Shown: piece by piece, positions 9,933-20,819 of the stretch
How positions within the stretch are numbered: the stretch's first letter is position 1
Layout of the letters: the number at the start of each line of letters is the position of its first letter
Assembly: GCA_015179045.1 (NCBI GenBank)
Contig: WHUZ01000030.1
Location: forward strand, 584,147 to 648,146
Source of the DNA: Kalaharituber pfeilii
Taxonomy: Eukaryota > Ascomycota > Pezizomycetes > Pezizales > Pezizaceae
Direction: 5' to 3'
DNA: 64,000 nucleotides
Notes under the pieces: model-generated
The model's database searches: none
Seen by the model: only the letters and a program-made list of their open reading frames with translations
Told to the model about the DNA's origin: nothing
Made by a program: the position numbers and the translations under genes

Positions 9933-10664
9933 ACTATGAAAGTCATCAACATAAGACCTTGTAAAGTTCGTTTCGTCCATGCGTTCAGCTACTGGTGCTA
10001 CTCCTAGCAGGAATAGTACTGGTGAGAGTGGTGATCCCTGTGGTGTCCCATCCGTCATTCTGCCAGTAGCATGCTTGCGCCCATCCCAGTGTAGGCTAAA
10101 GTTGTTTGGCATCAAGAATGCCTCAACGAATGCTGCTAAATTGATATTGACTCCTTTTATTCGGTCTACCACTCTGTCTCTCCTAAGGAAGTTAAACGCT
10201 GACTTAATATCATCTCCAACCATGGCCACCCACTCCTTCCTATTGAGTCGCATTTTTATCTCCTTCAAGGTCTGTCTTTGAAGGTCTTCTGCCCCTCTCT
10301 TTGGTCTTCCTCCCAATTGCGAGTCTCGGAACAGGGTGTCCTGCCTTTGTAGAAGGTCTGCTATGACTTTTTGGCCTAATTTGGCAGCTGTATTGAGTAG
10401 TGTTATCGGACTCCAGCTGCTGATCTGGTCCCTGGGCCTTCCTTTCTTCAGAATCATCACTACATCAAATCCCCTAGCAAAGTCGTAGCTTCCATTAATG
10501 TAGTCTACGATTTTCTCCCGTACTGCCGCCCATAGGGTAGTGTTTCTCAGCATCTTTAGCAATCCGTATTGGATACCATCTGGGCCGGGGGCTGATTTGG
10601 ACTTAGTTCGGATGAGTGCCTTATCTATAGCTCTCCGTGCTTGCTCTTTGTCAAGGTTCCGCGA

Positions 10665-11131
10665 CGTCAAGGCCCTCTCAGACTACAGCTACAACAGCTC
10701 CCCAATGAAGGTCTTTCCCAAGCACGCCGCGCTGCAGAGCCCCGTTCTAAAATTCCTTCTCCAGCCCATTGGAATCGCCAGGACCGGAACCGGGAAGGCA
10801 CCTACGGCACCCAAAAAGCCCAAGGCAAAAGCGAAGGCAAATTCAGGGGCGGATAAAATCGCCATAGCCCACAGGGCGGTAAGCGATAAATGATATAAAA
10901 AAAAAAAAAAAAGGGGGCGGATAAAGGCAAGGGGAAGAAGAAGGAAGTCGACTTGGATGACGTTTCTGAGCTTGGGGATGAGCAGGAATCAGGAGGGGTA
11001 CGGCTGACCACGCCAATGCAGTTGACGGAGGAGGCGTTGGGGCAATTGGAGGAGGAAATGGCAGGGAATTCGAAAGTGGAGGAAATGTTGGCGCGTGCAG
11101 TGAGTGAGGAACTCGCGCAGAAATTGGAATG
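10665..11131 (+). pseudogene. Unidentified Lys-rich coding fragment broken by a tail insertion
   Basis: Skipping the 10858-10913 insert, the frame gives SPMKVFPKHAALQSPVLKFL, a Lys/Ala-rich linker (KKPKAKAKANSGADKGKGKK), an acidic part (VDLDDVSELGDEQE) and a helical end (LTEEALGQLEEEMAG, ending QKLE) with a stop overlapping an ATG (ATGA). I do not recognise a family. It abuts the truncated 5' edge of the antisense LINE, so it could be host sequence or the inverted 5' part of a LINE insertion (ORF1 end). Confidence 0.45.
10858..10913 (+). mobile_element. Family A tail insertion (56 bp)
   Basis: The insert is tail plus poly(A) only, with outer stem ATCGC/GCGAT. The perfect 12-bp repeat GGGGCGGATAAA flanks it at 10846-10857 and 10914-10925. 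It disrupts the Lys-rich coding fragment. Confidence 0.93.
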
Positions 11132-11306
11132 AGCGGGCACGGTGATGGTGGCATTGCCATAGTGTGGCACAGTGATCAGTTATATGAATGGATTGACTGC
11201 CATTGCACTTTGAGATGAAGTTCCCTCGCGGTTTGTTTAATGCACGTTCATCAGAAGAGATATCAGAGAATATTGTTGCTTCCAACATTCCCATGTCCTT
11301 CCGAAC

Positions 11307-11360
11307 CTTTTTCTTTCAATGTCATGTAGCTCCGCGTACAGCTATTCGCCATGGCAGGGT
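11307..11360 (-). mobile_element. Family B tail insertion (54 bp)
   Basis: The reversed family B tail (GTCATGTAGCTCCGCGTACA) with a short T-rich end is flanked by TCCTTCCGAAC at 11296-11306 and 11361-11371. The reduced T-run suggests an older insertion. Confidence 0.85.
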
Positions 11361-11397
11361 TCCTTCCGAACTTGATCGGAATTTGTACTTGATATTG

Positions 11398-11561
11398 TTT
11401 TTTTTTTTTTTTTTTTTTATATCAGTAATCGCATGCCGCCCTAAGGGCTACGGCGATGTATAAGTGACAAAAGAAAAATCCGTAACTATCTACATGTATT
11501 ACCCGCGGAGCTCGTACATATTGCGGGTGGACATCATGCCGGCACGACTATCTCCTCTCCG
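11398..11561 (-). mobile_element. Gag-only element, 3'UTR and family A tail (164 bp)
   Basis: ACTTGATATTG is repeated at 11387-11397 and 11562-11572. On the minus strand the insert has the 3'UTR typical of the gag-only element (CCGCGG..ACATGTA) and the family A tail with outer stem ATCGC/GCGAT. Confidence 0.88.
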
Positions 11562-11572
11562 ACTTGATATTG

Positions 11573-12357
11573 TTGTATCGTCCCCTATCCACTTGTGAGA
11601 GGGCGGTAACCGCGATTCACCAGTCACTCAGTGGCATAGCGGTCGAACGGCGGCTCTGGCAAGCCAGCTGGTCCGTGCACCTGAGGCCGCCGCGTAGGTT
11701 TTTTTCTCCTTGAGAGCGTTGTAAGCACAGAGCCTTCCAGCGATTGTACGGGCCTAGGGAATTCCAGCCCAGTGCATCGTCCCAAGAAAGTACTGCAGTG
11801 TGCATGGTAATCACGGCCACCGGTCTCTAAGTAGCGTCGCTAGCTAGGTGTTCTAGAAAGTGAAACGGCGCAACAAGCGCTAGATATGCGCAGATGTCGC
11901 ATGATCGGTAAGCGATCTATGAAGAGGCGCCAGTAAGTGCTCCCGCATGGTAATCGCGCGTCGAAACCTGTGCGCAGAATCCCAGATCCTGTAGGTGAAA
12001 GTGGGCTGGAGCCGCGCTAAACCTATCCGTTCAGCAGCGCATTGATAAAGACAGCGTCGTGTTAGCGGCCCTTCCGCCCTCGGCACACGCGGTTCCTGAT
12101 TCATTTCCCCCGGGCTCTCACAAATTGCTGTATGTAAGAGGCGCGGGCAGCCTACGCATGGGGAATATGACCACCCTAACAATCCACCAAAACGAGGCTC
12201 TAATTTGGTGAATCGATCTTATTGCTACGTATACAGTACATTCCACGAACGTTCTGTAGCCGAGAGTACTCCAGCTAATTTAGCGTCATTTCTGCCAAAA
12301 GTTGATTGATCGTGGCCGCACAGGTGCTCGAGCCTGATGTACATGTAAGTCACACTT
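11573..12357. other. Unassigned sequence
   Basis: Non-repetitive, moderately GC-rich sequence with only short open frames and no recognisable domain. Confidence 0.4.
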
Positions 12358-12368
12358 CTGCAAGGCAA

Positions 12369-12413
12369 GCGGCATGCGATTAATGAAAAAAAAAAAAAAA
12401 AAAAAAAAAAAAA
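12369..12413 (+). mobile_element. Partial family A tail insertion (45 bp)
   Basis: Only GCGGCATGCGATTAATG and 28 A were inserted, between copies of CTGCAAGGCAA at 12358-12368 and 12414-12424. It sits directly beside the left end of a MITE. Confidence 0.92.
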
Positions 12414-12426
12414 CTGCAAGGCAATA

Positions 12427-13202
12427 CAGTCCGACCTTGCTATAATGAACATACCACGCTCTCGGATTTCCATCCCCATACAATTTGACCTTGCTATAAT
12501 GAAATCGCACCAAATAGTGTAATGAAAAAAAAATACTCTAGGAAGTTATTTTTTATCTACATACAAATTGTTCTTGCTATAATGAAAAGTAGCTGATGAT
12601 ATCCATTGAAACCCCCCTGCCACTGTCTTGCCCTCCTGCGCACCAGTAATTCTCGAGCAGCCCAGCAAACAGCAACTATGTCACTAAGTGCTAGAGTTGG
12701 TTTAAACCAAGTTGTGAGTGTCTGTTCCTTCCGCGTATGTTGTTGGTATGAATGCTCACCGTTTGCTAGTAGACATCTTCACTGTTGGCGTCTTATGAAT
12801 CTCAATCGACTCCTTATTTACTTCTAATTTATATTCTTCTCCCACTACCACTGCTCCTTACATTTCTATTTCCATTCCTATTCATCACTACCACCACTGT
12901 CCCATTCAAATTGATTTCTTCAAGCCTGCCTCCGGGCTTTGAGGGTTTAGACCCAGGGGCCCTGCCATGGCGAACAGCTACAAGCGGGGTCACGTGAAAT
13001 AAAAAAAAAAAAAAAATTGATTTCTTCAATGTAGCTATTTCCATTACTAGTAAGTCAAATACAGGTTAATTAGTATTGAAGACTCCGAACTCAGCTGCCA
13101 AGACTATATGACTAATTTGCCACAGTTTTCTATACTGAAAACCTTGCTATAGTGAAAACAAAGGGCCAAATTTTGCGTATTCATTATAGCAAGGTCGGAC
13201 TG
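12427..13202. mobile_element. Pogo-type MITE (776 bp)
   Basis: The terminal inverted repeats CAGTCCGACCTTGCTATAAT and ATTATAGCAAGGTCGGACTG are flanked by TA (12425-12426 and 13203-13204). Sub-terminal copies of CCTTGCTATAATGAA occur near 12491, 12572 and 13140. No transposase is encoded. The TIR type and TA target fit the pogo/Tigger branch of Tc1/mariner. A family B tail has inserted inside. Confidence 0.88.
12924..13015 (+). mobile_element. Family B tail insertion (92 bp)
   Basis: The tail from GCCTGCCTCCGGGCTTTGAG to CACGTGAAAT plus poly(A) is flanked by the perfect 14-bp repeat ATTGATTTCTTCAA at 12910-12923 and 13016-13029. It is one of the cleanest family B copies, with a GGGT-TTAG-ACCC hairpin. 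Confidence 0.95.
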
Positions 13203-13204
13203 TA

Positions 13205-14817
13205 TTTACAAAAGTAATACTCAAAAACGCGCTCGAAGTATCAAAAATGCCCGTCTTGTCACGCAATTATGGTTCCACTGCGGAATGAATGGTATTTTGC
13301 AGTTAGTATATAGAATCCCCCCACCGTAATGCAATTGTTCCACGCCATGGCCACACATTCCGGATCAAGGTCTACTACTAGTTCTGCCATGGCTGGCCCT
13401 AAAGTTAAATTTGGTAGCTAGGTATAAGTTAGCCTGAGCGATTGGGTGGTAAACAATCTCCCCTGCGTTGGACAGCCGTAGATAAGGCTTTCAGAGAGAG
13501 CTGTGAAACCCAGGAGAGTTTACTGAGGCCCCTTTGAAAGTACCTTTACTTGACTCAATCAAGTTTTTTACGATAATTTGGACATTGGAATGGGAAGAAT
13601 TCATGATAAAATCAATTCACGATACAGTCAATGACAGTGATTTAGCATGTATCTTCTCATGTTTTGTAGGTATCTCCTGAGGAGGCAGATGGGTGTTATC
13701 TAGAGTGGCCAGTTGCATAAAGAACGCAATGAGGGGCGCAGATGTTGGCGCTCGGAGTAGTGTGGGCGAAACGGCACAGGGGAGCGGGCCGGTCCAGGCC
13801 AGGCCAAGGGTATGGCCTCACCGGCCTGGGCCATAGAATCTAGGCCGGCCGTAAGGTCCGCCCGCTCCGGCCCAGGCCATTCAGGCCATTCAGGCTGCAG
13901 TGTGAGTAAAACAATACAGTAGCTATATACAAAACGCACTCTAACTTCTACATATACCTCATTCTCTAAAGTTTAAAATTTTGCTTGCAGATTTTGCACC
14001 ACCAGTATCGCTTTCCATTATCAAGCATAGCTTCACCACACTGTCAAATCCAACTTTGTCGTACCAGATTTTTGTAACCCAAATTCCAGAAGACTCGATT
14101 TCGGCATCAGATTGAACTGCAGGTAATTCGTCGATACAAGATCACAACTTGAACTACACCGCAGAGAGTGAAGAGAGATTACTGAAGGAATCATCATCCT
14201 CAGTACCGGTGGTTGGAATGTCTGTCTCCATGATAGGAGAAATTAGTATACAGTCAAGCGATACTAAAAATATTACTTACCTGAATACCTGCAAAATGCA
14301 CTGTTCAATACGAAAAGGCTAGAGAGCTATCCAAGGATATACAAACGTTTATATTAAATCCGTGTCCAAGTAACCTGAAGCTGACCCCTGAATGGTCCCG
14401 TAACCAGCCCTCCTACCCCTGAATTGCTTGAACGGCCTGAATGGCCTGGACCAGCCTGGGCCGCCTGGACGGCCTGGTCGGCGGCCTGGCCGGTTGCGAA
14501 CACTGGCTACCCCCACCCAGACGAGGAGCCTGTGACGGACGAGGGCTTTTGGACTGACGGGTGCAGTTCAAGAAGAAACAGAGACCGAACGCAGTGGAGG
14601 CGGACTGCAGAATGTAAGAGGTGGCGGAGACAATGGCTCGCTGGATAGAAAGGACGCCGATGAGGGAGTGTTTGTACTCGAGTACATAATTCCTATTCAC
14701 GTACATTAGTCATATATCGTCATACTCTAGCGTTGCTGCATGCGGGTACTGAACCAAACGAAGAAAATAAAAGGCTGAGATCCTACAGTGAATACACTGA
14801 ATTCAGCGCTGCGGACG
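13205..14817. other. Unassigned region with two GGCCTG-rich patches
   Basis: No gene was recognised. Patches at about 13775-13885 and 14400-14500 are rich in GGCCTG/CAGGCC and in CATTCAGGCC or its complement, in opposite orientation. They may be the arms of an old inverted element. Confidence 0.4.
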
Positions 14818-15085
14818 CTACAATCACGGGACCTCTCCGGGCAGGCCAGTCTGGCCTGCCCGCATGCAGGGGTATCGACAGGGGAATGTAGACTACTTAG
14901 CCTGCCCGGTTGCAGAGGTTCTACTAGCCGAAAAATAAGTATCCGGACAGGGAATAAATGCATACCATGCGCTATGCAGTAGTTGGCATAAACTAGCATA
15001 TTTTCGTATGCTTGGCTGTGGATGTTTATGAGACCAGTCCAAATTTCGTCCAATTTTATTATGTCAGAAGTATCCGGACAGTTGG

Positions 15086-15138
15086 ATCGCCATAGCCCAT
15101 AGGGCGGCACGCGATTAATGATATTAAAAAAAAAAAAA
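15086..15138 (+). mobile_element. Family A tail insertion (53 bp)
   Basis: Tail with outer stem ATCGC/GCGAT and poly(A), between AGTATCCGGACAGTTGG (15069-15085) and AGTATCCGGACTGCTGG (15139-15155), a 17-bp duplication with two mismatches. Confidence 0.9.
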
Positions 15139-15344
15139 AGTATCCGGACTGCTGGCATAATGAATTTGGGACTTGCAACACCAACAGTCCTATCCCTACA
15201 TATCAGGACAAGGAAAATAGATATAAGTCCTCTACTAGGAATATAAAAATGGCACTGCAGGTAACCTTGATAAGCACAGGTTCAGGCATTATAATCAAAA
15301 CTTACTATTCTGATAGGTCCTAAGATTTCGAGACTGCTCTTCAG

Positions 15345-15660
15345 GGCTTTTCTAGAAGCTTTTCCAAGGCTATTCCAAGAGCTGTTCCAGGGGCTGTTCC
15401 AGAGGCCATTGAAATTCTGTTTGAGAGGCTGTTAGAGCTCAAACGGCCTCCGAAACGGCCTCTGAAGTATCCTCCGGAACAACCTCTGGAACGACCTCCG
15501 GAACAGCCTCTGAACAGCCTTTGAACAGCCTCTAGGACACCCTCTTAAACAGCTGCTCGAACAGCTGCTCGTAGCATGTCAACAGCTACTCAAACAGCCT
15601 CCGAAACAGCCTCCGCAAAAGCTTTCAGAAAAGCCCCGAGAACAGGCTACAGAAGAGCAC
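15345..15660. repeat. Short degenerate repeats of the type GGAACAGCCTC
   Basis: Units such as CTGTTCCAGGGG on the left and CCGGAACAGCCTCTGAACAG on the right point in opposite directions and meet near 15445, giving an imperfect palindromic minisatellite inside the nested element. Confidence 0.6.
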
Positions 15661-16108
15661 TGCAATAGCAGTGAAAACAAATACCTTCATTGTTGTAGAT
15701 ATTATTTTTATTGATAAAATTAATATTGGGCTATTTGGTATGCGAATATCTCAATGTAGGCCCCAATAGCTACTCTTTTCTGGGGGTTATTTCAGCACCT
15801 ATGAGAATATTATTATCTTACTAAGTATGATACTTGAGTTTTTACCTGACCTTTTTTGCCTGCCGTCCGTATATATACTACCTTGTTCTTGTGTTCATTC
15901 TGCTGCTGTATAATAGGCCCAAATTCATTATGTCAGCTGTCCAGATACTTCTAACATAATAAAGTTTGGACAATCTATTACGAATTGGACTAGTCTCATA
16001 GATATCCATAGCCAAGCATACTCACATATGCTTGTTTAGACCAAATGCTGCTTATCGCATAATATGCATTTATCCCCTGTCCGGATACTGATTTTTTCGG
16101 CTAGCACA

Positions 16109-16250
16109 GGGGACGGCACAGGTCTTCAGATTGCATACTAGACTCAAGGTGTATGTATGCTGTCTATAGAGCCAATATACTGTATACATACCTCGCCTCT
16201 CACGCATATGTATAAGCCTGGCATGCGATTTGAAGACCTGTGCCGTCCCC
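16109..16250. mobile_element. 142-bp MITE with long inverted ends
   Basis: The ends GGGGACGGCACAGGTCTTCA and TGAAGACCTGTGCCGTCCCC are perfect inverted repeats of 20 bp, and similarity continues a few bases inward. It lies within the right arm region of the foldback element. No clear TSD is visible. Confidence 0.75.
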
Positions 16251-16621
16251 CTGTAGATACCTCTGCAACCGGGCAGACTAGTCTACAGTCCCCTGTCGAT
16301 ACCCCTGCATCCGGGCAGGCCAGACTGGCTTGCCCGGAGAGGTCCCGCTACAATCATAGCCCTATCATGTTATGCTTAGGAACTTTCAGGGTTTGTGACC
16401 GTGGGGGGCACATGGACACATGAACACCTAAATATGTAAACTGATAGGGCAATAATGCATCATCTTAACGCCGCACGTGCCACATGTGCTGGGCTGAGGT
16501 TATATCGTCCATTAATCCGAAAGGCTAGCATGCTTTGTGGAAAACTAATCCTTCGTAATGTCGCTTGTCCTAGATTTAGACACTAAGTTTGTTTCGTTTA
16601 GGTCGTTCCAGTACAGAATAC

Positions 16622-16681
16622 ATTTGCCATAGGCCGGTAGCCTGTATGCGCAGTTACGTGACCAAAAAAAAAAAAAAAAAA
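16622..16681 (+). mobile_element. Divergent family B-like tail with poly(A)
   Basis: GCCATAGGCCGGTAGCCTGT then ATGCGCAGTTACGTGACC and 19 A resemble the family B tail core. No TSD was found. Confidence 0.5.
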
Positions 16682-17057
16682 ATCTTCATTATCATTCATC
16701 GCACCTCTTTTCTTTGCGTGTAGAAGCTTTTTTTTTTCGCTCTGCACACGCCTTATAATCGAGAATCCGACGCGCCTACTAGGCGCACGCGAACACAGTT
16801 CATTCTGAGAAACTCTGCAAGTCAGGCTATAGAAATGCGCTTTAGTTACATACATGCACGCCATCCTTAGTTCCGGTTAATCCGGATGGCACCTTCAGAG
16901 CTGTGTTTACTTTGGCATGTAGCTGGGATAGCTTCATATCTGCGGCCCCAGGTTTCCAATGTAAGTGAAGCCAACGACAGCAGCTGTGGTTATCTTGAGT
17001 AGTTAGGATTAGTTGCCATATCACCGCGGGCCCCTGCGGTCTCTGCGAGTGCTTGTA

Positions 17058-17762
17058 CAGTCTAACCTTGCTATACCGGACGAGTAAAAATCTGGCACTT
17101 TTTGTCCGGTATAGCAAGGTTCCGGTATAGAATAAAATGCTTGGCAACTGTAAAAAAGGGTGGCAAAAATATGTATAGAAATTAATGGAGTAAGAAATAA
17201 ACAAGTGCAGCAAACATTAACTCAATCAAAGTCTATTCAACATGCATCGCTCTCACCATATAGAAGAGGTCGAGCCTTACAGGCTCTTGGGGAGCATCAA
17301 ATATGCAAGCATTGACTAGAGCCAAAACATGCTATGCTGACTGTTTCTCTAAAAGCCTATCAATTCAACCCAAAGAAGCAGCAAACTCTACAAGAATGTT
17401 CCAGCCTCCCAGCAGCAGCAGCGACAACAGTGGTAGCAGCAATGGTGACAACAGTGGCAGCATCGGTAGCAAGTGATAGCAACAGCGGTGACAGTAGTGA
17501 TGGCAGCAGCAGTAGTGGTAGTTAGCATCGACGGCAGCAGAGTGGTAAACAACCAGTCTAAGTGGTAAAGTGGAGTAGTCTAAGATGTATTAGTATTAGT
17601 GTGTCCGGTATAGCAAATATTATTTGTATGGAGACAGGGGGGTAGTTGTCTGGAGGTTTTTGTCCTGTCCGGTAGTGTTAGGGCGTCCGGTATAGCAAGT
17701 GCAATTTGTATGGGAAACGGTTGTCCGAATCAGAGGCCATCCGGTATAGCAAGGTTAGACTG
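17058..17762. mobile_element. Pogo-type MITE (705 bp)
   Basis: The inverted ends CAGTCTAACCTTGCTATACC and GGTATAGCAAGGTTAGACTG are flanked by TA (17056-17057 and 17763-17764). GTCCGGTATAGCAA recurs internally. A CAG/CAA-rich low-complexity tract lies inside. No transposase. Confidence 0.9.
17405..17525 (+). repeat. AGC/GGT-rich trinucleotide-like tract
   Basis: Runs of CAGCAGCAG and GTAGCAGCAATGGTGACAAC give Ala/Ser/Thr-rich open frames. It lies within a MITE, so it is not a gene. Confidence 0.7.
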
Positions 17763-18341
17763 TAGTCGTTAACACTAGTATGTGCTTACCATATAAGGAA
17801 TACATGGAGCTCTGGCTAGGGTCTATCAGTACCCGTGGGAGACGATCCGAACTATCATACCGACAGCTAGAGTAAGGATCTGAAACATGCTGATTAGCCT
17901 ATGTGGCGCAGGATAAAATCCCTCTGGCAGTATCATGCTTGTCAACATCTTGGAAATCTAGAAGTCTGCAGGCCGCAATTCACTTACAACTTGCTGAGAG
18001 CTTAAATAGAGTCATGTTCACCCTACTAATCTAACGTATCTGGTGGACACTGCCCTTCCACGGTTGTCGATCTCGCTCATCCCAAAGTGTGACATACTGA
18101 CGTGCACTTGCCGACCATCTTCACCTCCGACGTTAACCTCAAGATGTATATCAGTGTCTGGCGACTAGCGCAAGTCGCAGGGATATTTGTGACCTTGCCT
18201 CAGGTATCAACTTACAATAATTTCTCATTCGCGCATTTCTAGCCTTTGTGAAAAGAAAGACTTGTTGCAATGAATCTTATCAGGTAATTTACTAAATTAT
18301 TAAAAGGACATTGACTGACGATATTCATTCATTGACAGATC

Positions 18342-18737
18342 ATGGCATCACCTGCCAATGTTCCACTATCTGCAGACCTTCCATCATCTGAGTTGGTATT
18401 TATAGGTGAAGTCGCCGAGGACGGGAAAAATGTTACTTTGCGAGGTACAGCTGAGGTACATATGCCCTTACCGCCTCAGAGGCACGGAGTTGTACTAGAC
18501 TTGTCACTGAGGTGTATTTTTCAAAATATATACAGAGCATCTATAAGCAGATTCTCGAAATTAATCCCCACTATAACCCCTGGGACTTCAAGCAATATCG
18601 TGAGCACCAGGAAAAGCAGGAAAAGCGAGACACAACTTTCAGAGAACGTGTCACTCCTGATGACAGGCAGATATTTAAGCGTGCTACAGTCGGTGTCCCT
18701 CTATAAGTGTTTACAATCTTGGATTGCTGAACCATAA
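18342..18737 (+). CDS. Unidentified open reading frame
   Basis: An ATG in a favourable context (GATCATGG) opens a 131-codon frame starting MASPANVPLSADLPSSELVF. I do not recognise a domain. From about 18505 a second frame (YFSKYIQSIYKQILEINPHY, then YREHQEKQEKRDTTFRERVT) looks more protein-like, with many charged residues. A frameshift or an unseen intron may therefore join the two. No tail, TIR or LTR was found around it. It may be a decayed host gene or part of an unrecognised element. Confidence 0.3.
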   Translation: MASPANVPLSADLPSSELVFIGEVAEDGKNVTLRGTAEVHMPLPPQRHGVVLDLSLRCIFQNIYRASISRFSKLIPTITPGTSSNIVSTRKSRKSETQLSENVSLLMTGRYLSVLQSVSLYKCLQSWIAEP

Positions 18738-20059
18738 CTGTCAAAGTACACTTGCGATGTAACCTGGGCCCATGCAGAGACCAAACACATTGTCTCGGGA
18801 TACAAATACCTCTATAGTTTGAATGGGAATTGCTATGCAGAGGCGGGGCGGTGTGCAAGAGTGAGCTGCTCATATAACGCCGGTATCACCATTTGCAACG
18901 CTGTAAGTGTACCCAAGGAGGGACTCCCATAGGATGTGCAAAAATGAAGGTATTAACCTGGAGATTTGGCGCTGATAGTACACTGACCGAAGAATTGGTA
19001 TTTGGTGCCCAACAATTGGCGGCGAAGCTCAATGGATTGTGGATCATTGCAACAATCATCTGCCCACTTCTGAATGGGTCCGCGGGAGAATGTTGAAGAA
19101 GGGGTATGACACTAGAGTGGGATATAACAGCTGTTAACGGTAAAACAAGGTATCTAGAGTTTCTTTATGTCTTTCATGAAAAGGATTCCGGATACACTCG
19201 GGTTGTACTTTGAGTTACTCCGGCTCCATGAAAGTAGGAAACTTGGAGTGAAAAGCAAGTGTACTTAGCTAAAGGTGTGAAATCATAAAGAAACCAAAAC
19301 GAACAGAATTTCTACTGCGGAATTCCGCAAAGAAATGTAAGGAACTTCATTGCGCAATTTTGGTATTGAGACTTGTGCGCGAATTGCAGTCACGATTGAC
19401 TGCAGATTTACTAGCCAATTTTCAAAAAAGCCTTTCTCGATGCCAGTTACGGGGTTCTGTGGTAGTCAATCCTCCTGACGAAATAATACTTAGTGAGACG
19501 CAGACCGTCCCTTTGGAACTACCCACGGTACTCCTATGCATCATACAAGGTCTAATCATCTGATGGGCAATAATTGCTACCAATTGAAGTCAGCAGCTGT
19601 TCAATAACGGTTACTTTTAGTAGAACTAACTGGTGCGTTTGGGAGTGCGTTCTCTCAAATTTCAGCTGAACAGGAGTCACAAATTGGGCAACTAAGCATG
19701 AATGTCGACACTTAGGGGCAATAGTTCTGCCTTTACTAGCTCTTTGCAACAGATTCAAGAGTACCTCGAATACTATCCAAGCGTGAGAGCTTGTGTCCTA
19801 GGGTGCATTGCGCCTTCTCGCATCGAGGTTCTGACAACACTGCAGTGCAGTAATCACCGGTGGTGTTCTGTCGCATTAGTTAGCTTCAAGAGACTGTTAA
19901 GCTTGACTGCTCTATAGCTAAGGCCTGTATATATTTGCACGCTTCAAGTGAACTTCACTGTGAGTGCCTCATGCTCTCAGGAAGAGAGACCCACCTGCCT
20001 GTCCCAAAGAGAAGACCACCACCTCCAGAGCTCCTTCTACTACAAAGAGCAAGCCTCTT
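18738..20059. other. Unassigned sequence with short open frames
   Basis: Short frames at 18893-19096 and 19360-19563 show no recognisable domain. The interval ends at the left TSD of a family A LINE insertion. Confidence 0.35.
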
Positions 20060-20072
20060 TTACCACGCTATA

Positions 20073-20478
20073 CACTGTCACGGGAATCTTGGGAAACAAG
20101 GGACTACGACAGTGGAGACACAAGATAGGGAAAGAGACTTCTCCCGAGTGCAGGTGGTGCGGAAGAGACTATGAAAATTTTGCGCACATCATGGGGGGGT
20201 GCGAGGTGTGGAGGAAGAGACTACCGAGAGGAGAGGAGGGACTAAGGGGGCCGATAAGGGATGAGGGGGTTAGGGGGGGAGAAATGACGCTGGCGGAGGT
20301 GATGGACTGGGCGGCAGAGTAGACGGAGTGGTGCAGGACACGCTCGATGTTGCGACGTTGTTTTTTACTTTTTCTGTGATGTTATACTCTGTTTATTCGT
20401 TGTTATGTATTTAAATCCTCGCCATAGCCTACAAGGCGGCATGCGAGTAATGACATAAAAAAAAAAAAAAAAAAAAAA
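20073..20478 (+). mobile_element. Family A LINE 3' end, 406-bp insertion
   Basis: TTACCACGCTATA occurs at 20060-20072 and 20479-20491. The insert encodes GILGNKGLRQWRHKIGKE, the terminal motif ECRWCGRDYENFAHIMGGC and a stop at 20322. A 3'UTR, the family A tail and poly(A) follow. In this tail the inner stem is CCT-ACA-AGG instead of CCC-NNN-GGG, a compensatory change. The outer stem is CTCGC/GCGAG. Confidence 0.93.
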
Positions 20479-20489
20479 TTACCACGCTA

Positions 20490-20819
20490 TAGTGCAAAAA
20501 CGAATAGAATACCCGATTTTGCAATGAATTGTACCCATTTCGGTGCGAATGTTGGGTCACAATTCGTGATACCTACTGGTGTAAGTCGTGGTCTCTCAAC
20601 ATTACTGGCTTTGCTGATGAAGTTGCGCTCTATAAATGCCTTAGCGATCTCCTCTTCAGTACCTGGGATGCCCATGAGGTCCTTCTGTCTAAAAGAGTCC
20701 CTGGCTAGCCTAAATATATCCCACGGGGAGGTTATCCTTTCCTCCTCCAGGTAGTCTTCCCAATAGGTCTTCTTCTTCTTCCTTATTAAGTCTCTTAGAA
20801 TTCGTCTAGAGTGCTTCAC
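20490..20819 (-). pseudogene. LINE ORF2 fragment, endonuclease-RT linker
   Basis: The antisense frame reads HSRRILRDLIRKKKKTYWED, then ERITSPWDIFRLARDSFRQK and TEEEIAKAFIERNF. This is the charged linker between APE endonuclease and RT in Tad1-like ORF2. It is truncated on both sides and contains no catalytic motif. Confidence 0.55.

Larger units (their letters stand above)
7225..10670 (-). pseudogene. Family A LINE ORF2, RT-RNase H half, split by two insertions
   Basis: Read on the minus strand, three pieces (10670-9946, 9390-8595, 7881-7225) form one frame once the inserts and one TSD copy are set aside. The first has RT blocks: APGPDGIQYGLL, GRPKRGAEDL, GDDIKSAFNFLRRD with a catalytic Asp, GTPQGSPLSPVLF and YVDD. 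The second is the thumb/connection and the first RNase H motif, YTDGS. The third carries the other RNase H acidic residues (DAELIAMEDAL, ITDSQTA, NTEADRAAK) and the terminal motif ECRWCGEAEETTLHILSQC. The product would reverse transcribe LINE RNA at nicked genomic DNA. The endonuclease part is missing, so the copy is 5'-truncated. Apart from the inserts the frame is intact, so this copy was young when hit. Tad1-like clade assignment is inference from domain order. Confidence 0.88.
14927..16101. mobile_element. Nested Tc1/mariner-like non-coding element
   Basis: The inverted ends GCCGAAAAATAAGTATCCGG and CCGGATACTGATTTTTTCGG(C) are bordered by TA (14925-14926 and 16102-16103). Inverted similarity extends inward about 200 bp (the TATGCTTGGCT region). 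No transposase was found. A shorter relative lies at 42629-43027. Confidence 0.7.
14827..16347. mobile_element. Foldback element with a 9-bp target duplication
   Basis: The inverted ends CGGGACCTCTCCGGGC and GCCCGGAGAGGTCCCG are flanked by CTACAATCA at 14818-14826 and 16348-16356. Each arm is about 95-100 bp, and the outer part contains the near-palindrome GGGCAGGCCAGTCTGGCCTG. A 9-bp duplication is typical of Mutator-like elements; that assignment is inference. Two further elements and a family A tail lie inside, so the original was probably a short non-coding element. Confidence 0.75.

Noticed and set aside
16157..16423. Pro/Thr-rich repeat protein
   Set aside because: It spans the inverted arm of the foldback element and a MITE; no domain.
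17334..17525. Ser/Ala-rich small protein
   Set aside because: It lies in a trinucleotide-like tract within a pogo-type MITE.
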